58,078 nt of DNA from contig JBBIJF010000028.1 in the NCBI GenBank assembly GCA_037446115.1, forward strand, positions 1-58,078, in the 5' to 3' direction. The notes beneath the pieces are model-generated. The model saw only the letters and a program-made list of their open reading frames with translations. It was not told the origin of the DNA and ran no database searches. Shown piece by piece: positions 8,638-17,600 of this stretch (positions are counted from its first letter, which is position 1; the number at the start of each line of letters is the position of its first letter). The DNA comes from JANWXD01 sp037446115. GTDB taxonomy: Bacteria > Acidobacteriota > Terriglobia > Bryobacterales > Bryobacteraceae. Position numbers and translations under genes: made by a program.

Positions 8638-9105
8638 ATGCCGTTTTGCTGCCAGTGCGGGAATCCTACCCGGGAGACCGACCTCTACTGCCGCAGCTGC
8701 GGCGCCCCGCAGGCCCCCGAGAGCCGCCCGCCGGATGACGGGATCAGCCCGCGCACAGCCTCGATGTTGTGCTATCTCCCTGTGGTGGGATGGATCCCCG
8801 CCATCGTCGTGCTCGCCTCCCAGCGCTTCCGCGAGGATCGCATCGTCCGCTTCCACGCCTTCCAGGGCATCTACCTCTTTGTGGTCTGGCTCATCGTGGA
8901 TTGGGTCATCAGCCCGCTGTATCAGTTCGCGCTCTCCCCCTTGCCCCACGGCATGTCCCATGCATTCTCCTTCCTCGGCGGTCTGCTTAAGGCCGCCCTG
9001 TTTGTCCTCTGGATCTTCATGCTCATCAAGACCGGTCAGGACCAGCTTTACAAACTGCCCATTGTGGGCGAACTGGCCGAGCGTTCCGTCGCCGAACAGC
9101 GCTGA
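8638..9105 (+). CDS. Zinc-ribbon membrane protein (DUF4870-like)
   Basis: A 155-residue protein with an N-terminal zinc ribbon (CCQCGNPTRETDLYCRSCG, two CxxC knuckles) followed by a membrane region. Segments near residues 45-60 (CYLPVVGWIPAIVVLA), 75-95 (FQGIYLFVVWLIVDWVI) and 112-132 are hydrophobic. The sequence between the first two (RFREDRIVRFHAFQG) is typical of DUF4870/Tic20-like proteins. Function is unknown for this family. It begins 25 bases after the isomerase gene on the same strand and may be co-transcribed. Confidence 0.8.
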   Translation: MPFCCQCGNPTRETDLYCRSCGAPQAPESRPPDDGISPRTASMLCYLPVVGWIPAIVVLASQRFREDRIVRFHAFQGIYLFVVWLIVDWVISPLYQFALSPLPHGMSHAFSFLGGLLKAALFVLWIFMLIKTGQDQLYKLPIVGELAERSVAEQR

Positions 9106-9180
9106 GACCGGCCCATAACTGGGGGGGGTCCCAGCTCGGTCCGCACCCGCCGCGCTGCACTTTCAACCTGTTTTTGCTCG

Positions 9181-9209
9181 TTGTCGGAGGGCCGCTTCGG
9201 TGCTATACT
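9181..9209 (+). promoter_or_regulatory. Sigma70-type promoter for the DUF1326 gene
   Basis: TTGTCG (9181-9186), a 17-base spacer, and TATACT (9204-9209). The predicted transcript would start near 9216 and carry a leader of about 160 bases before the ATG at 9378. Confidence 0.65.
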
Positions 9210-9230
9210 GGACCGGTCTGGGAAAAGGGG

Positions 9231-9324
9231 GGTGCAAGCAGGCCCTCCCGACCGGGGATGCGATCGTCTCTGGCTTGCACCGACCGCGAGCCAGCCTTCC
9301 GGGGTTGAGCCCGCCTGACCGGAA
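9231..9324 (+). promoter_or_regulatory. Structured 5' leader of the DUF1326 gene
   Basis: Two inverted repeats lie between the promoter and the start codon. GGTGCAAGC (9231-9239) pairs perfectly with GCTTGCACC (9273-9281), and TTCCGG (9297-9302) pairs with CCGGAA (9319-9324). The palindrome GACCGGTC precedes them. A 16-codon ATG frame (9257-9307) also lies inside. I do not recognise a known riboswitch class. It may be a regulatory leader or simply GC-rich folding. Confidence 0.35.
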
Positions 9325-9377
9325 TCGCCCGCCTTGCGCCGGCGCCGCGACTCCGAAGCAACAGGAGGATCGTCCAC

Positions 9378-10085
9378 ATGAGCGCACCGTTCGGAGGAAC
9401 CGTTTGTGCAATTACGTTGCTGGCCCTTGCGGCCTTTTCCCCGCTCCAGGCACAGCAGCAAACGTGGTCCATGAACGCCACGATCATCGAAGCTTGCAGC
9501 TGTCCCATGTTCTGCCAGTGCTACTTCAACACCAAGCCCGCGTCTCACGGAGAGCATGGTGGAGGACACTTCTGCCGGTTCAACAACACATTCCGGGTGA
9601 ACAAGGGCAACTACGGGGTTACGGACCTGGCAGGTTTGAAATTCTGGGTGGCGGGTGATCTGGGCGGTGACTTTGCCCAGGGGCAGATGGACTGGGCTGT
9701 GCTGATCTTTGATCCGGCCGCTTCCAAGGCTCAGCGCGATGCTGTCGCTGCCATCCTGGCACACCTTTATCCTGTCAAGTGGCGGAGCTTTACCGTCGAA
9801 AAGGACGCCCCCATGGAATGGAGCTACACGAAGGATCGTGCTGTGGCGCGGCTGGGCGGAGGCAAGGTCGCCGAGGTCGTCCTGAAGCGCTACCAGGGCA
9901 TGAGCAACGAGCCCATCGTGATCCACAATCTGCGGTACTGGGGCGCTCCTCGCAACGACGGCTTCGTCTTGATGCCGAACGAGGTCAACGCGTACCGCTC
10001 CGGCCCGAAAGCATTCGAGTACCGCAACACCAACGGTTTCATGATCACGGTGGACCTGAGCTCGGCCGACATCGCACGAAAATAG
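9378..10085 (+). CDS. DUF1326-domain secreted cysteine-motif protein
   Basis: A 235-residue protein with signal peptide (MSAPFGGTVCAITLLALAAFSPLQA) and strong Shine-Dalgarno AGGAGG at 9363-9368. The mature N-terminus carries ACSCPMFCQCYF, the CSCPxxCxC cysteine motif that defines DUF1326, followed by a His/Gly-rich stretch (HGEHGGGHFC) with another Cys. The clustered Cys and His suggest metal binding, copper or zinc being candidates, but this is inference. The gene stands alone, with its own promoter and a convergent neighbour, so it is regulated separately. Confidence 0.85.
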   Translation: MSAPFGGTVCAITLLALAAFSPLQAQQQTWSMNATIIEACSCPMFCQCYFNTKPASHGEHGGGHFCRFNNTFRVNKGNYGVTDLAGLKFWVAGDLGGDFAQGQMDWAVLIFDPAASKAQRDAVAAILAHLYPVKWRSFTVEKDAPMEWSYTKDRAVARLGGGKVAEVVLKRYQGMSNEPIVIHNLRYWGAPRNDGFVLMPNEVNAYRSGPKAFEYRNTNGFMITVDLSSADIARK

Positions 10086-10101
10086 CGCGCCGGGGCCGCG
10101 A

Positions 10102-10881
10102 CTACGGCGGAGCGGTCCGGACCACCAGTTCGCTTCCGAGCAGCTCCTCGAGCAGGGGAGTCTGAGGGTAGGGGTGTCCTTTGTAACGGCGGAATCCTTC
10201 GCCGAACTCGAGCCCGGCCCGGCGGCCGCATTCGCGGGTCCAGCGTTCCATGGTCTCCAGGTAGTCGTCAATCCCGTGGTGCTTGAGCAGCCACTCGCGC
10301 TGGCTTTTGTGGCGCGCGAGCATCAGCTTTTTTTCTTCCATCACCGATTCGACGTTGACCACGAAGTCCGGCCTCACCTCCCTGCCGTCCCGGTCCACGC
10401 CGCCCACCGGATCCATGAAGTACAGGTGCGGAATCCGGTCGAGCGGCGGGGCCGGCTGCGGCGCGCCAGTCGTGTAGTTGCGGATCGGCGCGCCGAAACA
10501 GGCATCCCGCACGAGCGAGCTGGTCGTCTCATGATCCACGAGGTAATCCACCGGTGAAGCCGTGAGCACCACGTCCGGGCGCGCTCGCCGCAGGATCTCC
10601 ACGACGCGCCTCCGGGAGCCATCGTCCGTGTAAATCGAGAGATCCCGGAATTCCGCGCACCAGTACTCGGCTCCGATCAGCGCGGCTGCATGCGCGGCTT
10701 CCTCGCGCCGGATCGCGGCGATCTCCTCCGGCCCGAGCTCGGCCGAACCGCAATCTCCCGGCGTCATCGTCACGATCAGCACTTGGTGGCCCCGCGCGGC
10801 AAGCAGCGCCAGGGTGCCGCCGGCCAGAATCTCCGCGTCATCCGGATGCGCGTGAATGGAAAGGATACGTCTGGGCGTCAT
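10102..10881 (-). CDS. PIG-L/LmbE-type deacetylase
   Basis: A 259-residue zinc-dependent deacetylase of the PIG-L family. The N-terminal HAHPDDAEILAGGTLA carries the zinc-binding AHPDDxE motif, and VDYLVDHETTSSLVRDA supplies the later His. Family members remove N-acetyl groups from GlcNAc-containing glycans, mycothiol or bacillithiol precursors, or lipids. Several Acidobacteria carry multiple paralogues. The ATG overlaps the stop of proC (10878-10881), so the two are translationally coupled although no biochemical link is obvious. Substrate is unknown. Confidence 0.88.
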   Translation of the reverse strand: MTPRRILSIHAHPDDAEILAGGTLALLAARGHQVLIVTMTPGDCGSAELGPEEIAAIRREEAAHAAALIGAEYWCAEFRDLSIYTDDGSRRRVVEILRRARPDVVLTASPVDYLVDHETTSSLVRDACFGAPIRNYTTGAPQPAPPLDRIPHLYFMDPVGGVDRDGREVRPDFVVNVESVMEEKKLMLARHKSQREWLLKHHGIDDYLETMERWTRECGRRAGLEFGEGFRRYKGHPYPQTPLLEELLGSELVVRTAPP

Positions 10882-11720
10882 GATCCTCCGAAGCGCTCAA
10901 GCAAACTCTGGCTCAGCTTGCGCGAATGATTGGTGGCCGTCTCAATCGCCGAGATCAGCATGGCCCGCAGCCCGTGGCGCTCGAGCTCGTGGATGGCGGA
11001 AATCGTCACGCCGCCCGGCGTGATCACCTGGTCCTTGAGAATGGCCGGGTGCACCATCGTCTCGCGCACCAGCTTGGCAGCGCCCAGCACCGTCTGCTCG
11101 GAAAGCCGCGTGGCGACTTCGTGCGAGAGGCCCATCTTCAGGCCTCCGGCGATCATGGCCTCGATGACCATGTAAATGTAGGCCGGTCCGCTGCCGGAAA
11201 GCGCCGTCACGGCGTGCAGCATCTCTTCTTCCACAAAACACACCACGCCCACCGCGCGGAAGATCCCTTCCACCAGCTTGCGGTGGGCCGCCCCGGCGGC
11301 GGAGTTGGCTGCGACCGCCGTGGCCCCCTCGTCCACGACGACAGGAATGTTCGGCATGGCCCGGAACACGGCGATCCGCTTGCCGATCAGCTTCTCGATC
11401 AGCACGATGGGAACCGCGGCCGCCACCGAGATCAGCACCTGATCGCCCCGAAGCACATCCCGGATCTCCTCGACGACCCGCGGCAGGGTCGGCGGCTTGA
11501 CCGACAGGATCACCACCTCGGCCTGAGCCGCCGCCTCCCGGTTGCCTCCCGCCGTGACGGGGATGCCGTATTTCTGGGACAGCTCCCGAGCTCGTTCCGG
11601 CGTGCGTACCGTGGCGGTCAGGTGCTTGCGATCCGTAACACCACCTTTGAGGATTCCGCCGATGAGGGCGGAGCCGATGTTGCCCGCGCCGAGAACGGCG
11701 ATGCGCCGGAGTTCCGACAT
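10878..11720 (-). CDS. proC: Pyrroline-5-carboxylate reductase
   Basis: A 280-residue NAD(P)H-dependent enzyme that makes L-proline from 1-pyrroline-5-carboxylate. The Rossmann motif VLGAGNIGSALIGGIL is at the N-terminus, the cofactor-domain segment VVILSVKPPTLPRVVEEI follows, and the C-terminal domain has the family signature ALSGSGPAYIYMVIEAM and ITPGGVTISAIHELER. Length matches typical ProC (about 270-280). It follows the SixA-like gene by only a few bases, forming a three-gene minus-strand group with the PIG-L deacetylase. Confidence 0.95.
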   Translation of the reverse strand: MSELRRIAVLGAGNIGSALIGGILKGGVTDRKHLTATVRTPERARELSQKYGIPVTAGGNREAAAQAEVVILSVKPPTLPRVVEEIRDVLRGDQVLISVAAAVPIVLIEKLIGKRIAVFRAMPNIPVVVDEGATAVAANSAAGAAHRKLVEGIFRAVGVVCFVEEEMLHAVTALSGSGPAYIYMVIEAMIAGGLKMGLSHEVATRLSEQTVLGAAKLVRETMVHPAILKDQVITPGGVTISAIHELERHGLRAMLISAIETATNHSRKLSQSLLERFGGS

Positions 11721-11724
11721 GCGG

Positions 11725-12219
11725 CTATTGTAACGGCTCGTCGGGCCGGCGCACGGCCGCCAGCAAGTCGGGAGTCAGCATCCAGCGAATCACCCATTGT
11801 TCCGCGTCGCTGCGGTCCAATCGCACGAGGCCCCCCATCTGGAACTGGACCGCGGGCCGATCTGCGGCAAGCCCGAGCAGCCGCGAGACCAAACGACTCA
11901 GATGGGGCAGGTGGCCGACCACCATCAGGTTGGCGGTTTCCTGGGCGAGCCGCGCCGCCACGATGCCGGCGTCGTCGTTGGGAGCCAGTCCCGCCGCTTC
12001 GCAGACGCCCGCCCTCGGTCGCAACGCCTGGGCCAAGAGCTCCGCTGTCTGTCGCGCACGTAGCTTGCCGCTATGTTCGATGCGCTCGATGCGCAGGCCG
12101 AGCGGCGCCAGGAACGCCGCAACGCGCTCCACGGTGCGGCGTCCCTCCTCCGTCAGGGGCCGCTGCGGGTCCTCCGTTTCGGATTTGGCCGGACCGTGCT
12201 GCACCAGGTACAGTTCCAT
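11725..12219 (-). CDS. SixA-like histidine phosphatase with QHG motif
   Basis: A 164-residue protein of the histidine-phosphatase (phosphoglycerate-mutase-like) superfamily, SixA branch. Features are the N-terminal YLVQHGPAKSETEDPQRPLTEEG, the segment HSGKLRARQTAELLA, and MVVGHLPHLSRLVSRLLG with the second catalytic His. The usual RHG triplet is QHG here, so the nucleophilic His is present but its Arg neighbour is replaced. SixA in E. coli dephosphorylates phosphohistidine on signalling or phosphotransfer proteins; no such partner is encoded nearby. Five bases separate it from proC. Confidence 0.8.
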   Translation of the reverse strand: MELYLVQHGPAKSETEDPQRPLTEEGRRTVERVAAFLAPLGLRIERIEHSGKLRARQTAELLAQALRPRAGVCEAAGLAPNDDAGIVAARLAQETANLMVVGHLPHLSRLVSRLLGLAADRPAVQFQMGGLVRLDRSDAEQWVIRWMLTPDLLAAVRRPDEPLQ

Positions 12220-12264
12220 GGCGCTTCACCCGCTGATTCTACCCGGGCACGGCCCGCCACGGAG

Positions 12265-15200
12265 TCACCACAGCAGCTTCAGACCGAGCTGAATGTTTCG
12301 CATCGGCGCAATCAGGCCGGTAATGGCGCCCGGCCCGCCGGTGATGCCCGCCTGCGACGGCCACCGCAACTGTCCGTCACTGCCGCGCACGGGCTGGAAG
12401 CCGGCCTGCGTACTCAAATTGCGGTTGGGTACGCCGAACTGTGGCGTATTGAAGAAATTAAAGAACTCGGCCCGAAACTGAAGCCTGGCGCTTTCGGCCA
12501 GCCGGAAGTTTTTGAAGACGGAAAAGTCCACGTTCTTAAAGCCCGGACCTTCCAGAATGCCGACGCCCGAGTTTCCGTAATGGCACGTCTCCGGAATCGC
12601 GGAATTCACGCAGCTTACCAGACGGAAGGCGTCGGGATCGAACCACTTTTGCAAGGTACGCGTCTGGAGCTTGCCGCTGGCGACACGGTCGGGCCGCACC
12701 GGGCTGTTGGCGGTGTTGATGATGTTGCCCTGGCCCACCGTGAAGGGGAAGCCCGAGCGCAGGGTGATGATGCCGTTGGCCTGCCAACCGGCGAATACGG
12801 CGCCGGCCACTCCGCGGGAAAGAGCAGTCGGGGTGGGCACATCCCAGACGAAGCTCATCACGGCCACATGTCGCGCGTCCCACCCTACGCGGCCTTTGTC
12901 CGCGGCACGGTTACGCGGGTTCTGGTAAGTGTTGGGGTTGATGCCGTCGCCCTCGTTGCGTCCGTAACCCTCCATGAGCGATTTCGAGAAGGTGTAGGCC
13001 AGGGTGTAGACAAATCCGTGCGAGTATTCCTTCCGCAGGCTCACCTGCAGCCCGTTGTACCAGGCATTGGCGCCGCTGTCGAGAAACCGCAGGCGCGTCA
13101 GCGGACGCAAAATCCCGTTGTCCAGGATGAACTGGATGGGCCGCCGCGACTGCACGGTGTCCTGCGGTCCGGAAGGAATGAACGGATCCGGATTGTTCTT
13201 CTCCACGGTGTTGTCCAGATGCGTGGTCTTGTTGCCCACGTATCCCACCGTCAGCGTCGCCCGCCAGGGAAGGCGTCGCTGGATGTCCAGGCTCCACTGC
13301 GTCACGTAAGGCTGGAAGTTGTCGGTGTTCAGCACGTTGGCATTGGTGGGCGAGGCCGGATTGACGGCGCCGAACGGGTTGGAAAAGCTGAACACCGTCG
13401 TGCCGGGAACCAGCACGCCGTTGCGCGCAGTGTTGGAGAACTGGGAGCTGCCGGACAGCGGCGGGTTCAGGTTGAGAATCGTGTAGTTGTTGAGTTGGTG
13501 AACGTTGTAGAAAATGCCGAAGCCGGAGCGCAGGACCCAGTCTTCGGTGATCCGCCACGCCAGTCCCAGGCGCGGCATGAACTGCGTTTTCTCCGGCTTG
13601 TAGAACTGATAGACGGTGCGGATCTGCGCCGGAACAAACTCAGGAGGATTGTTCAAGCCCTGACGCCACTCCGCGCTGCGCCAGAGACCGCGGATGTCTG
13701 TAGCCGGCGAGTTGTATTCCCACCGCAGGCCGAGGTTTAAGGTGAGCCGGCGCACGGGCTTCCAGTCATCCTGGAAATAAAGCGCGATGCGATTCTGCCG
13801 CACGTCCGTCAGCGGCAGGCCCTCCGGCGATTCCGTCGAGGACGGGATCCCGAGCAGGAACGCCGCAAAGGAGTTGCCCGCCAGATTGCCTGTGAAATTG
13901 AAGGCGCCGCGGGGCACGTTCGCCGCACCGCGGAACAGCGAAACACGGCGGAAGTCGGCCCCGGTCTTCAGCGTGTGGGACCCGGTTACAATCGAGAGGT
14001 TGTCATTGATCTGAAACAGGGCGTTCTGGTCAAAGCCGTTACCCCCGTCTCGCTCGGCGAGGCCCAGAAAGCCGGCGACGTTCATGCTCGGGATGCCCGC
14101 CTCGCGCCGGTTCAGAGGCCGGTTGTTGTCGGTGAGGACGTTGAAGCCGAGGATCCCGATTTTTTCTAAGCTGAAGTCGGTGTTGGCGCGCGGGTTGAAG
14201 CTGTCATCGTCGGACTGCGTCCAGCCGAACCGCGCTTCGTTGATGACGGTGGGCGTGAAAATGTGCAGCCATTGCGTGGCGACGTTGTCGTTGCGCCCGA
14301 CAACCAAGTAGCTGAAGTTCGGGTTGGTCGTCACGCTGAACCACCGCGGCGTGTTGGCGGCATAGCGGGCGAAGAAGCGGTCTTTCGAGGAAACCACGTG
14401 GTCAATTTTGAGGAAGTACTGGTTGTCGTCGATCGAGTTCCGGCCGGGATTGCGGTGGTTGATCCCGGAGATCGGATCCGGCAGCGGGTTTTGGGCCCGG
14501 GGCCAGAAATCCAGAAGGGCGCGGGCGGCCGGGGCGATGCGGGAGGGAGGAATCACGTTTCCCGGAAAGGGTGTGGGAGCGTTCGGGTCCGAGAGCGGGT
14601 CAACGATCGTGATGGCGGGGAGGGGCTGTCCGGCGGCGTTGCGGCGGTTGAGCAGGCCGCTGAAGTCGCCGCTGCGCAGTTTGTCATCCGGCACGAGCGC
14701 GGTGAAAATCGTTCCCGGTTCCCGGCGGCGGCGACCTTCGTAATTGAACATGAAAAACGTCCGGTTGCGACCGTTGTACAGCCCGGGGATCCACACCGGT
14801 CCGCCGGCCACGGCGCCGAACTGGTTTTGCCGCAGCGCGGTCTTCGGCACGCGCGGCGCCCCCGGCGGCGTGAAGAAATTCTGAAAGAATCCCTCCGCAT
14901 CGAGTTTGTCGTTCCGCAGAAATTCGTACGCTGCGCCGTGGAACTCGTTGGTGCCGGAGCGCATCACCATGACCAGCTGCGCTCCCGAGTTGAACCCGTA
15001 CTCGGCCGAGTAACTGCCCGTCAGCACCTTGACCTCCTCCATGGCCTCGGGGGAGGGAGAAAAGGGGACCGTGTTCACCCGGGACTCGGTGGCCACGACG
15101 CCGTCCAGCGTGGCGTGCTGGTTGGTCTCCCGCTGGCCGTTGGCCACGATGGCAATGGTCTGGCCGGGGATGGGCACGCCGCCGCCCGCCCCGGACATCC

Positions 15201-15696
15201 CGTCATAGCCGTGTCGTGAGCCGAACATCACGCCCGGGTTGAGCAGCGCAAAATTACCGACGTTGCGCCCGTTCATGGGCAACTCTACGAGTCGCCGCTG
15301 TTCGACGATGCCGCCCACCGAGACTTCGTCCGTCCGCAGCGCAGGCGCCTCCGAGGTGACCGTGATGCGCTCGGAAATCGAGCCCACCTGGAGCTGGAAA
15401 TCCACCCGCACCTTTTCGTTGATCTGGAGCCGGATGCCGCCGCGCGTCTCGGGCTTGAAGCCCTGAGCTTCCGCCGTAACCTCGTACTCGCCCACGTCCA
15501 GCAAGGGGATGGCGTAATCGCCCGTGGTCGTCGTCACCGTTTCCGTCACCACGCCGGTGCGGACGTTCCGGGCCGTCACCTTGGCCTGGGCGATCGAAGC
15601 CCCCGAGGGGTCCGTCACTGTACCCAGAATGGACGTCGACGTCGTCTGTGCCAGCACCGGCAAGGACAGGCCGCAAAGTGTCAGAACCCAGCGCAT
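12265..15696 (-). CDS. Oar-like TonB-dependent receptor with carboxypeptidase-regulatory domain
   Basis: An 1143-residue outer-membrane protein. The ATG at 15696 gives a short signal peptide (MRWVLTLCGLSLPVLAQ) and is preceded by an AGGTGAGG ribosome site. Residues about 22-105 form a carboxypeptidase-regulatory-like beta-sandwich (GTVTDPSGASIAQAKVTARN, GDYAIPLLDVGEYEVTAEAQGF). A plug region follows (RRLVELPMNGRNVGNFALLNPG), then a long beta-barrel ending in LGLKLLW. This architecture is strongly expanded in Acidobacteria and is linked to uptake of oligosaccharides or other large substrates. The divergent isomerase and downstream carbohydrate genes suggest a sugar-related ligand, by context only. 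Confidence 0.92.
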   Translation of the reverse strand: MRWVLTLCGLSLPVLAQTTSTSILGTVTDPSGASIAQAKVTARNVRTGVVTETVTTTTGDYAIPLLDVGEYEVTAEAQGFKPETRGGIRLQINEKVRVDFQLQVGSISERITVTSEAPALRTDEVSVGGIVEQRRLVELPMNGRNVGNFALLNPGVMFGSRHGYDGMSGAGGGVPIPGQTIAIVANGQRETNQHATLDGVVATESRVNTVPFSPSPEAMEEVKVLTGSYSAEYGFNSGAQLVMVMRSGTNEFHGAAYEFLRNDKLDAEGFFQNFFTPPGAPRVPKTALRQNQFGAVAGGPVWIPGLYNGRNRTFFMFNYEGRRRREPGTIFTALVPDDKLRSGDFSGLLNRRNAAGQPLPAITIVDPLSDPNAPTPFPGNVIPPSRIAPAARALLDFWPRAQNPLPDPISGINHRNPGRNSIDDNQYFLKIDHVVSSKDRFFARYAANTPRWFSVTTNPNFSYLVVGRNDNVATQWLHIFTPTVINEARFGWTQSDDDSFNPRANTDFSLEKIGILGFNVLTDNNRPLNRREAGIPSMNVAGFLGLAERDGGNGFDQNALFQINDNLSIVTGSHTLKTGADFRRVSLFRGAANVPRGAFNFTGNLAGNSFAAFLLGIPSSTESPEGLPLTDVRQNRIALYFQDDWKPVRRLTLNLGLRWEYNSPATDIRGLWRSAEWRQGLNNPPEFVPAQIRTVYQFYKPEKTQFMPRLGLAWRITEDWVLRSGFGIFYNVHQLNNYTILNLNPPLSGSSQFSNTARNGVLVPGTTVFSFSNPFGAVNPASPTNANVLNTDNFQPYVTQWSLDIQRRLPWRATLTVGYVGNKTTHLDNTVEKNNPDPFIPSGPQDTVQSRRPIQFILDNGILRPLTRLRFLDSGANAWYNGLQVSLRKEYSHGFVYTLAYTFSKSLMEGYGRNEGDGINPNTYQNPRNRAADKGRVGWDARHVAVMSFVWDVPTPTALSRGVAGAVFAGWQANGIITLRSGFPFTVGQGNIINTANSPVRPDRVASGKLQTRTLQKWFDPDAFRLVSCVNSAIPETCHYGNSGVGILEGPGFKNVDFSVFKNFRLAESARLQFRAEFFNFFNTPQFGVPNRNLSTQAGFQPVRGSDGQLRWPSQAGITGGPGAITGLIAPMRNIQLGLKLLW

Positions 15697-15750
15697 GGAA
15701 GTACACCTCACCTGTTGCCTCGCAGCCGCTCCAGGACCGCGATTGCTGGA

Positions 15751-15780
15751 ATTGTAGTGCAACTCGCCGGGGGCAGACAA
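15751..15780 (-). promoter_or_regulatory. Sigma70-type promoter for the TonB-dependent receptor
   Basis: Read on the minus strand: TTGTCT (15780-15775), an 18-base spacer and TACAAT (15756-15751). It lies 55 bases upstream of the receptor ATG. The rest of the 272-base divergent region (15697-15968) shows no recognisable gene; a TATAGT at 15957-15962 precedes the isomerase without a convincing -35. Confidence 0.55.
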
Positions 15781-15968
15781 GCGAGGCGACAGGTTATGGG
15801 TCTGCGCCGTTGGGAGCGGCGCCGGCAACTTCGTCGGGGCTACGGGAGTCGCGCCTTCTCGAGCCGCCCATTGTCCGGGTTCAGGTCTCTGCCGCCACTT
15901 GCTCCCTTGCGAGACATCATGCGGCAGCCCGTCCCATCACTTGTTGTCTCTTGGTTTATAGTACGGTC

Positions 15969-16883
15969 ATGAAATACGGACTGACACGCCGCACGGCCTT
16001 GAAGGCGGCCGGGCTGGCAGCCCTTCCCTCAGCCGCCCCCGCCCAGGAGGTGGGCACACGCACCCGCCTTGCGGTCTCGACTTACTCCTACTGGCATTTC
16101 CGAGGGGAGAAGTACCCCATAGAGAAAGTCATCGAAGACGCCGCGCGGCTGGGCTTCGACGGCGTGGAGATTCTGCACCGCCAGATGGCCAGCGAAGCGC
16201 CGGACTATGTCAACCGGCTCAAGCGGCTGGCCTTCCTCCACGGTCTGGACCTGGTGATGCTCTCGATTCATCAGAGCTTCGTTTCCCCAGACCCGGACGT
16301 GCGCCGGAAAAACATTGACCATACCCGCCACTGCATCGAGCTGGCGGCCCGGCTGGGCATCCCGTGCATCCGGCTGAACTCCGGCCGCTGGGGCACGGTC
16401 AAATCCTTTGACGAACTGATGAAGGTCCGCGGGGCCGAGCCGCCGCTTCCCGGCTATACCGACGAGGATGCTTTCCGCTGGTGCATCGAAGCCATTGAGC
16501 AATGCATCCCTGCAGCAGAAAAGGCGGGCGTGGTCATGGCGCTCGAAAACCACTGGGGCCTGACCACGCGGCCGGAAGCCGTGATCCGGATCTGGAAGGC
16601 AGTGAATTCGCCCTGGCTCGGCGTGAACCTGGACACGGGCAACTACGCCGGCGATCCGTATCCACAGATCGAAATGCTGGCGCCGTATGCCACCATCGTT
16701 CAGGCGAAAACGTATTTCGGGGGCGGGGAGTGGTACACGCTCGATTTGGATTATCCGCGCATTGCGCGCATCCTGCGGAAGGCCGGTTTTCGCGGCTACG
16801 TCTCGCTCGAGATGGAAGGCAAGGAGGACCCGGCCACGGCCGTACCCAAGAGTCTGGAGTTGCTTCGCAAGGCGTTCGGCTAG
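15969..16883 (+). CDS. Tat-exported xylose-isomerase-like TIM-barrel protein
   Basis: A 304-residue sugar phosphate isomerase/epimerase. The ATG at 15969 gives a twin-arginine signal (LTRRTALKAAGLAALPSAAPAQ). The barrel contains GFDGVEILHRQM near the first strands, then RLGIPCIRLNSGRWG, VVMALENHWGLTTRP and GVNLDTGNYAGDPYP, with acidic and histidine residues placed as metal ligands in this superfamily. Substrate unknown. It opens the plus-strand carbohydrate cluster and is divergent from the TonB-dependent receptor, which suggests joint function in sugar use. Confidence 0.85.
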   Translation: MKYGLTRRTALKAAGLAALPSAAPAQEVGTRTRLAVSTYSYWHFRGEKYPIEKVIEDAARLGFDGVEILHRQMASEAPDYVNRLKRLAFLHGLDLVMLSIHQSFVSPDPDVRRKNIDHTRHCIELAARLGIPCIRLNSGRWGTVKSFDELMKVRGAEPPLPGYTDEDAFRWCIEAIEQCIPAAEKAGVVMALENHWGLTTRPEAVIRIWKAVNSPWLGVNLDTGNYAGDPYPQIEMLAPYATIVQAKTYFGGGEWYTLDLDYPRIARILRKAGFRGYVSLEMEGKEDPATAVPKSLELLRKAFG

Positions 16884-16934
16884 TCGGCGGTAACTGGCGC
16901 CCGAGGCGCCGATAAGACGAAAGAGGACGGGCTT

Positions 16935-17558
16935 ATGGAGACCGTGGGAGAACGGCGGTACGTGGAAATCCCCGGCGACGCCACCCATGAACTGCCTCCC
17001 TTGCTGGTGCGTTCGACGCCTGCGGTGCGGCGCCTGGACCACATCCTGGAGATGGCGGCCACTCTGGTGGAGTCCGAAGAGCTGCTCCCGGCCGTGCCGG
17101 AGGATGAGCTGGTGGAAGAGGCGGGGCGGGAGCGGAGGAAGATGGACCTGGCGCTGAACCTGGTCGAGCAGTACGTGGTGCTCCTGACCCACTGGAAGTG
17201 GGGCGACTCCGTGCTGGAATGGATCCGCCAGTGCGAGATCACCTTCGCCAATCACCCCCAGCTGCGGCCTTTGTTGCGCCCGGATGTGTGGCCGCATGCC
17301 GGCCGGCGCAGCTTCATCGAACTGCTGGCCGACAAAGGGGTCATCGCCGGGGATGTGGCATTGCAGCAAGCCGTGGGTCTGCGGCTGACGTTCCGCAAGC
17401 CGCCGCCTTTGGCCTGTTTCTCCGACCAGTTTCTCTTCTACCTGAACGCGCCCGTGGCCTCCTCGGCGTTTGCCCGCTGGGCCGAGATGACGCCCGAGCC
17501 GGTCTGGTCGCTGCCGCCGGAGCGGTTTTATTTCGACGTCGTGGACATGTCGCTGTAA
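16935..17558 (+). CDS. Conserved-looking hypothetical protein, 207 aa
   Basis: I do not recognise this family. The protein is soluble, without signal peptide or membrane segment. The N-terminal half is helical and charged (LDHILEMAATLVESEELLP, EEAGRERRKMDLALNLVEQY), and the C-terminal half is mixed (HPQLRPLLRPDVWPHAGRRSF, PPERFYFDVVDMSL). Coding is supported by clean codon structure and by the tight fit between the isomerase (51 bases upstream) and the oxidoreductase (42 bases downstream). Its place in the sugar cluster may be incidental. Confidence 0.7.
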   Translation: METVGERRYVEIPGDATHELPPLLVRSTPAVRRLDHILEMAATLVESEELLPAVPEDELVEEAGRERRKMDLALNLVEQYVVLLTHWKWGDSVLEWIRQCEITFANHPQLRPLLRPDVWPHAGRRSFIELLADKGVIAGDVALQQAVGLRLTFRKPPPLACFSDQFLFYLNAPVASSAFARWAEMTPEPVWSLPPERFYFDVVDMSL

Positions 17559-17600
17559 GAGGCCGGGCTGACCGCCACGCCGGTGTTATATTCGTTTGGT

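Noticed and set aside
9257..9307. 16-codon leader peptide frame in the DUF1326 leader
   Set aside because: No good ribosome site and no codon pattern suggesting attenuation. Mentioned in the leader feature only.
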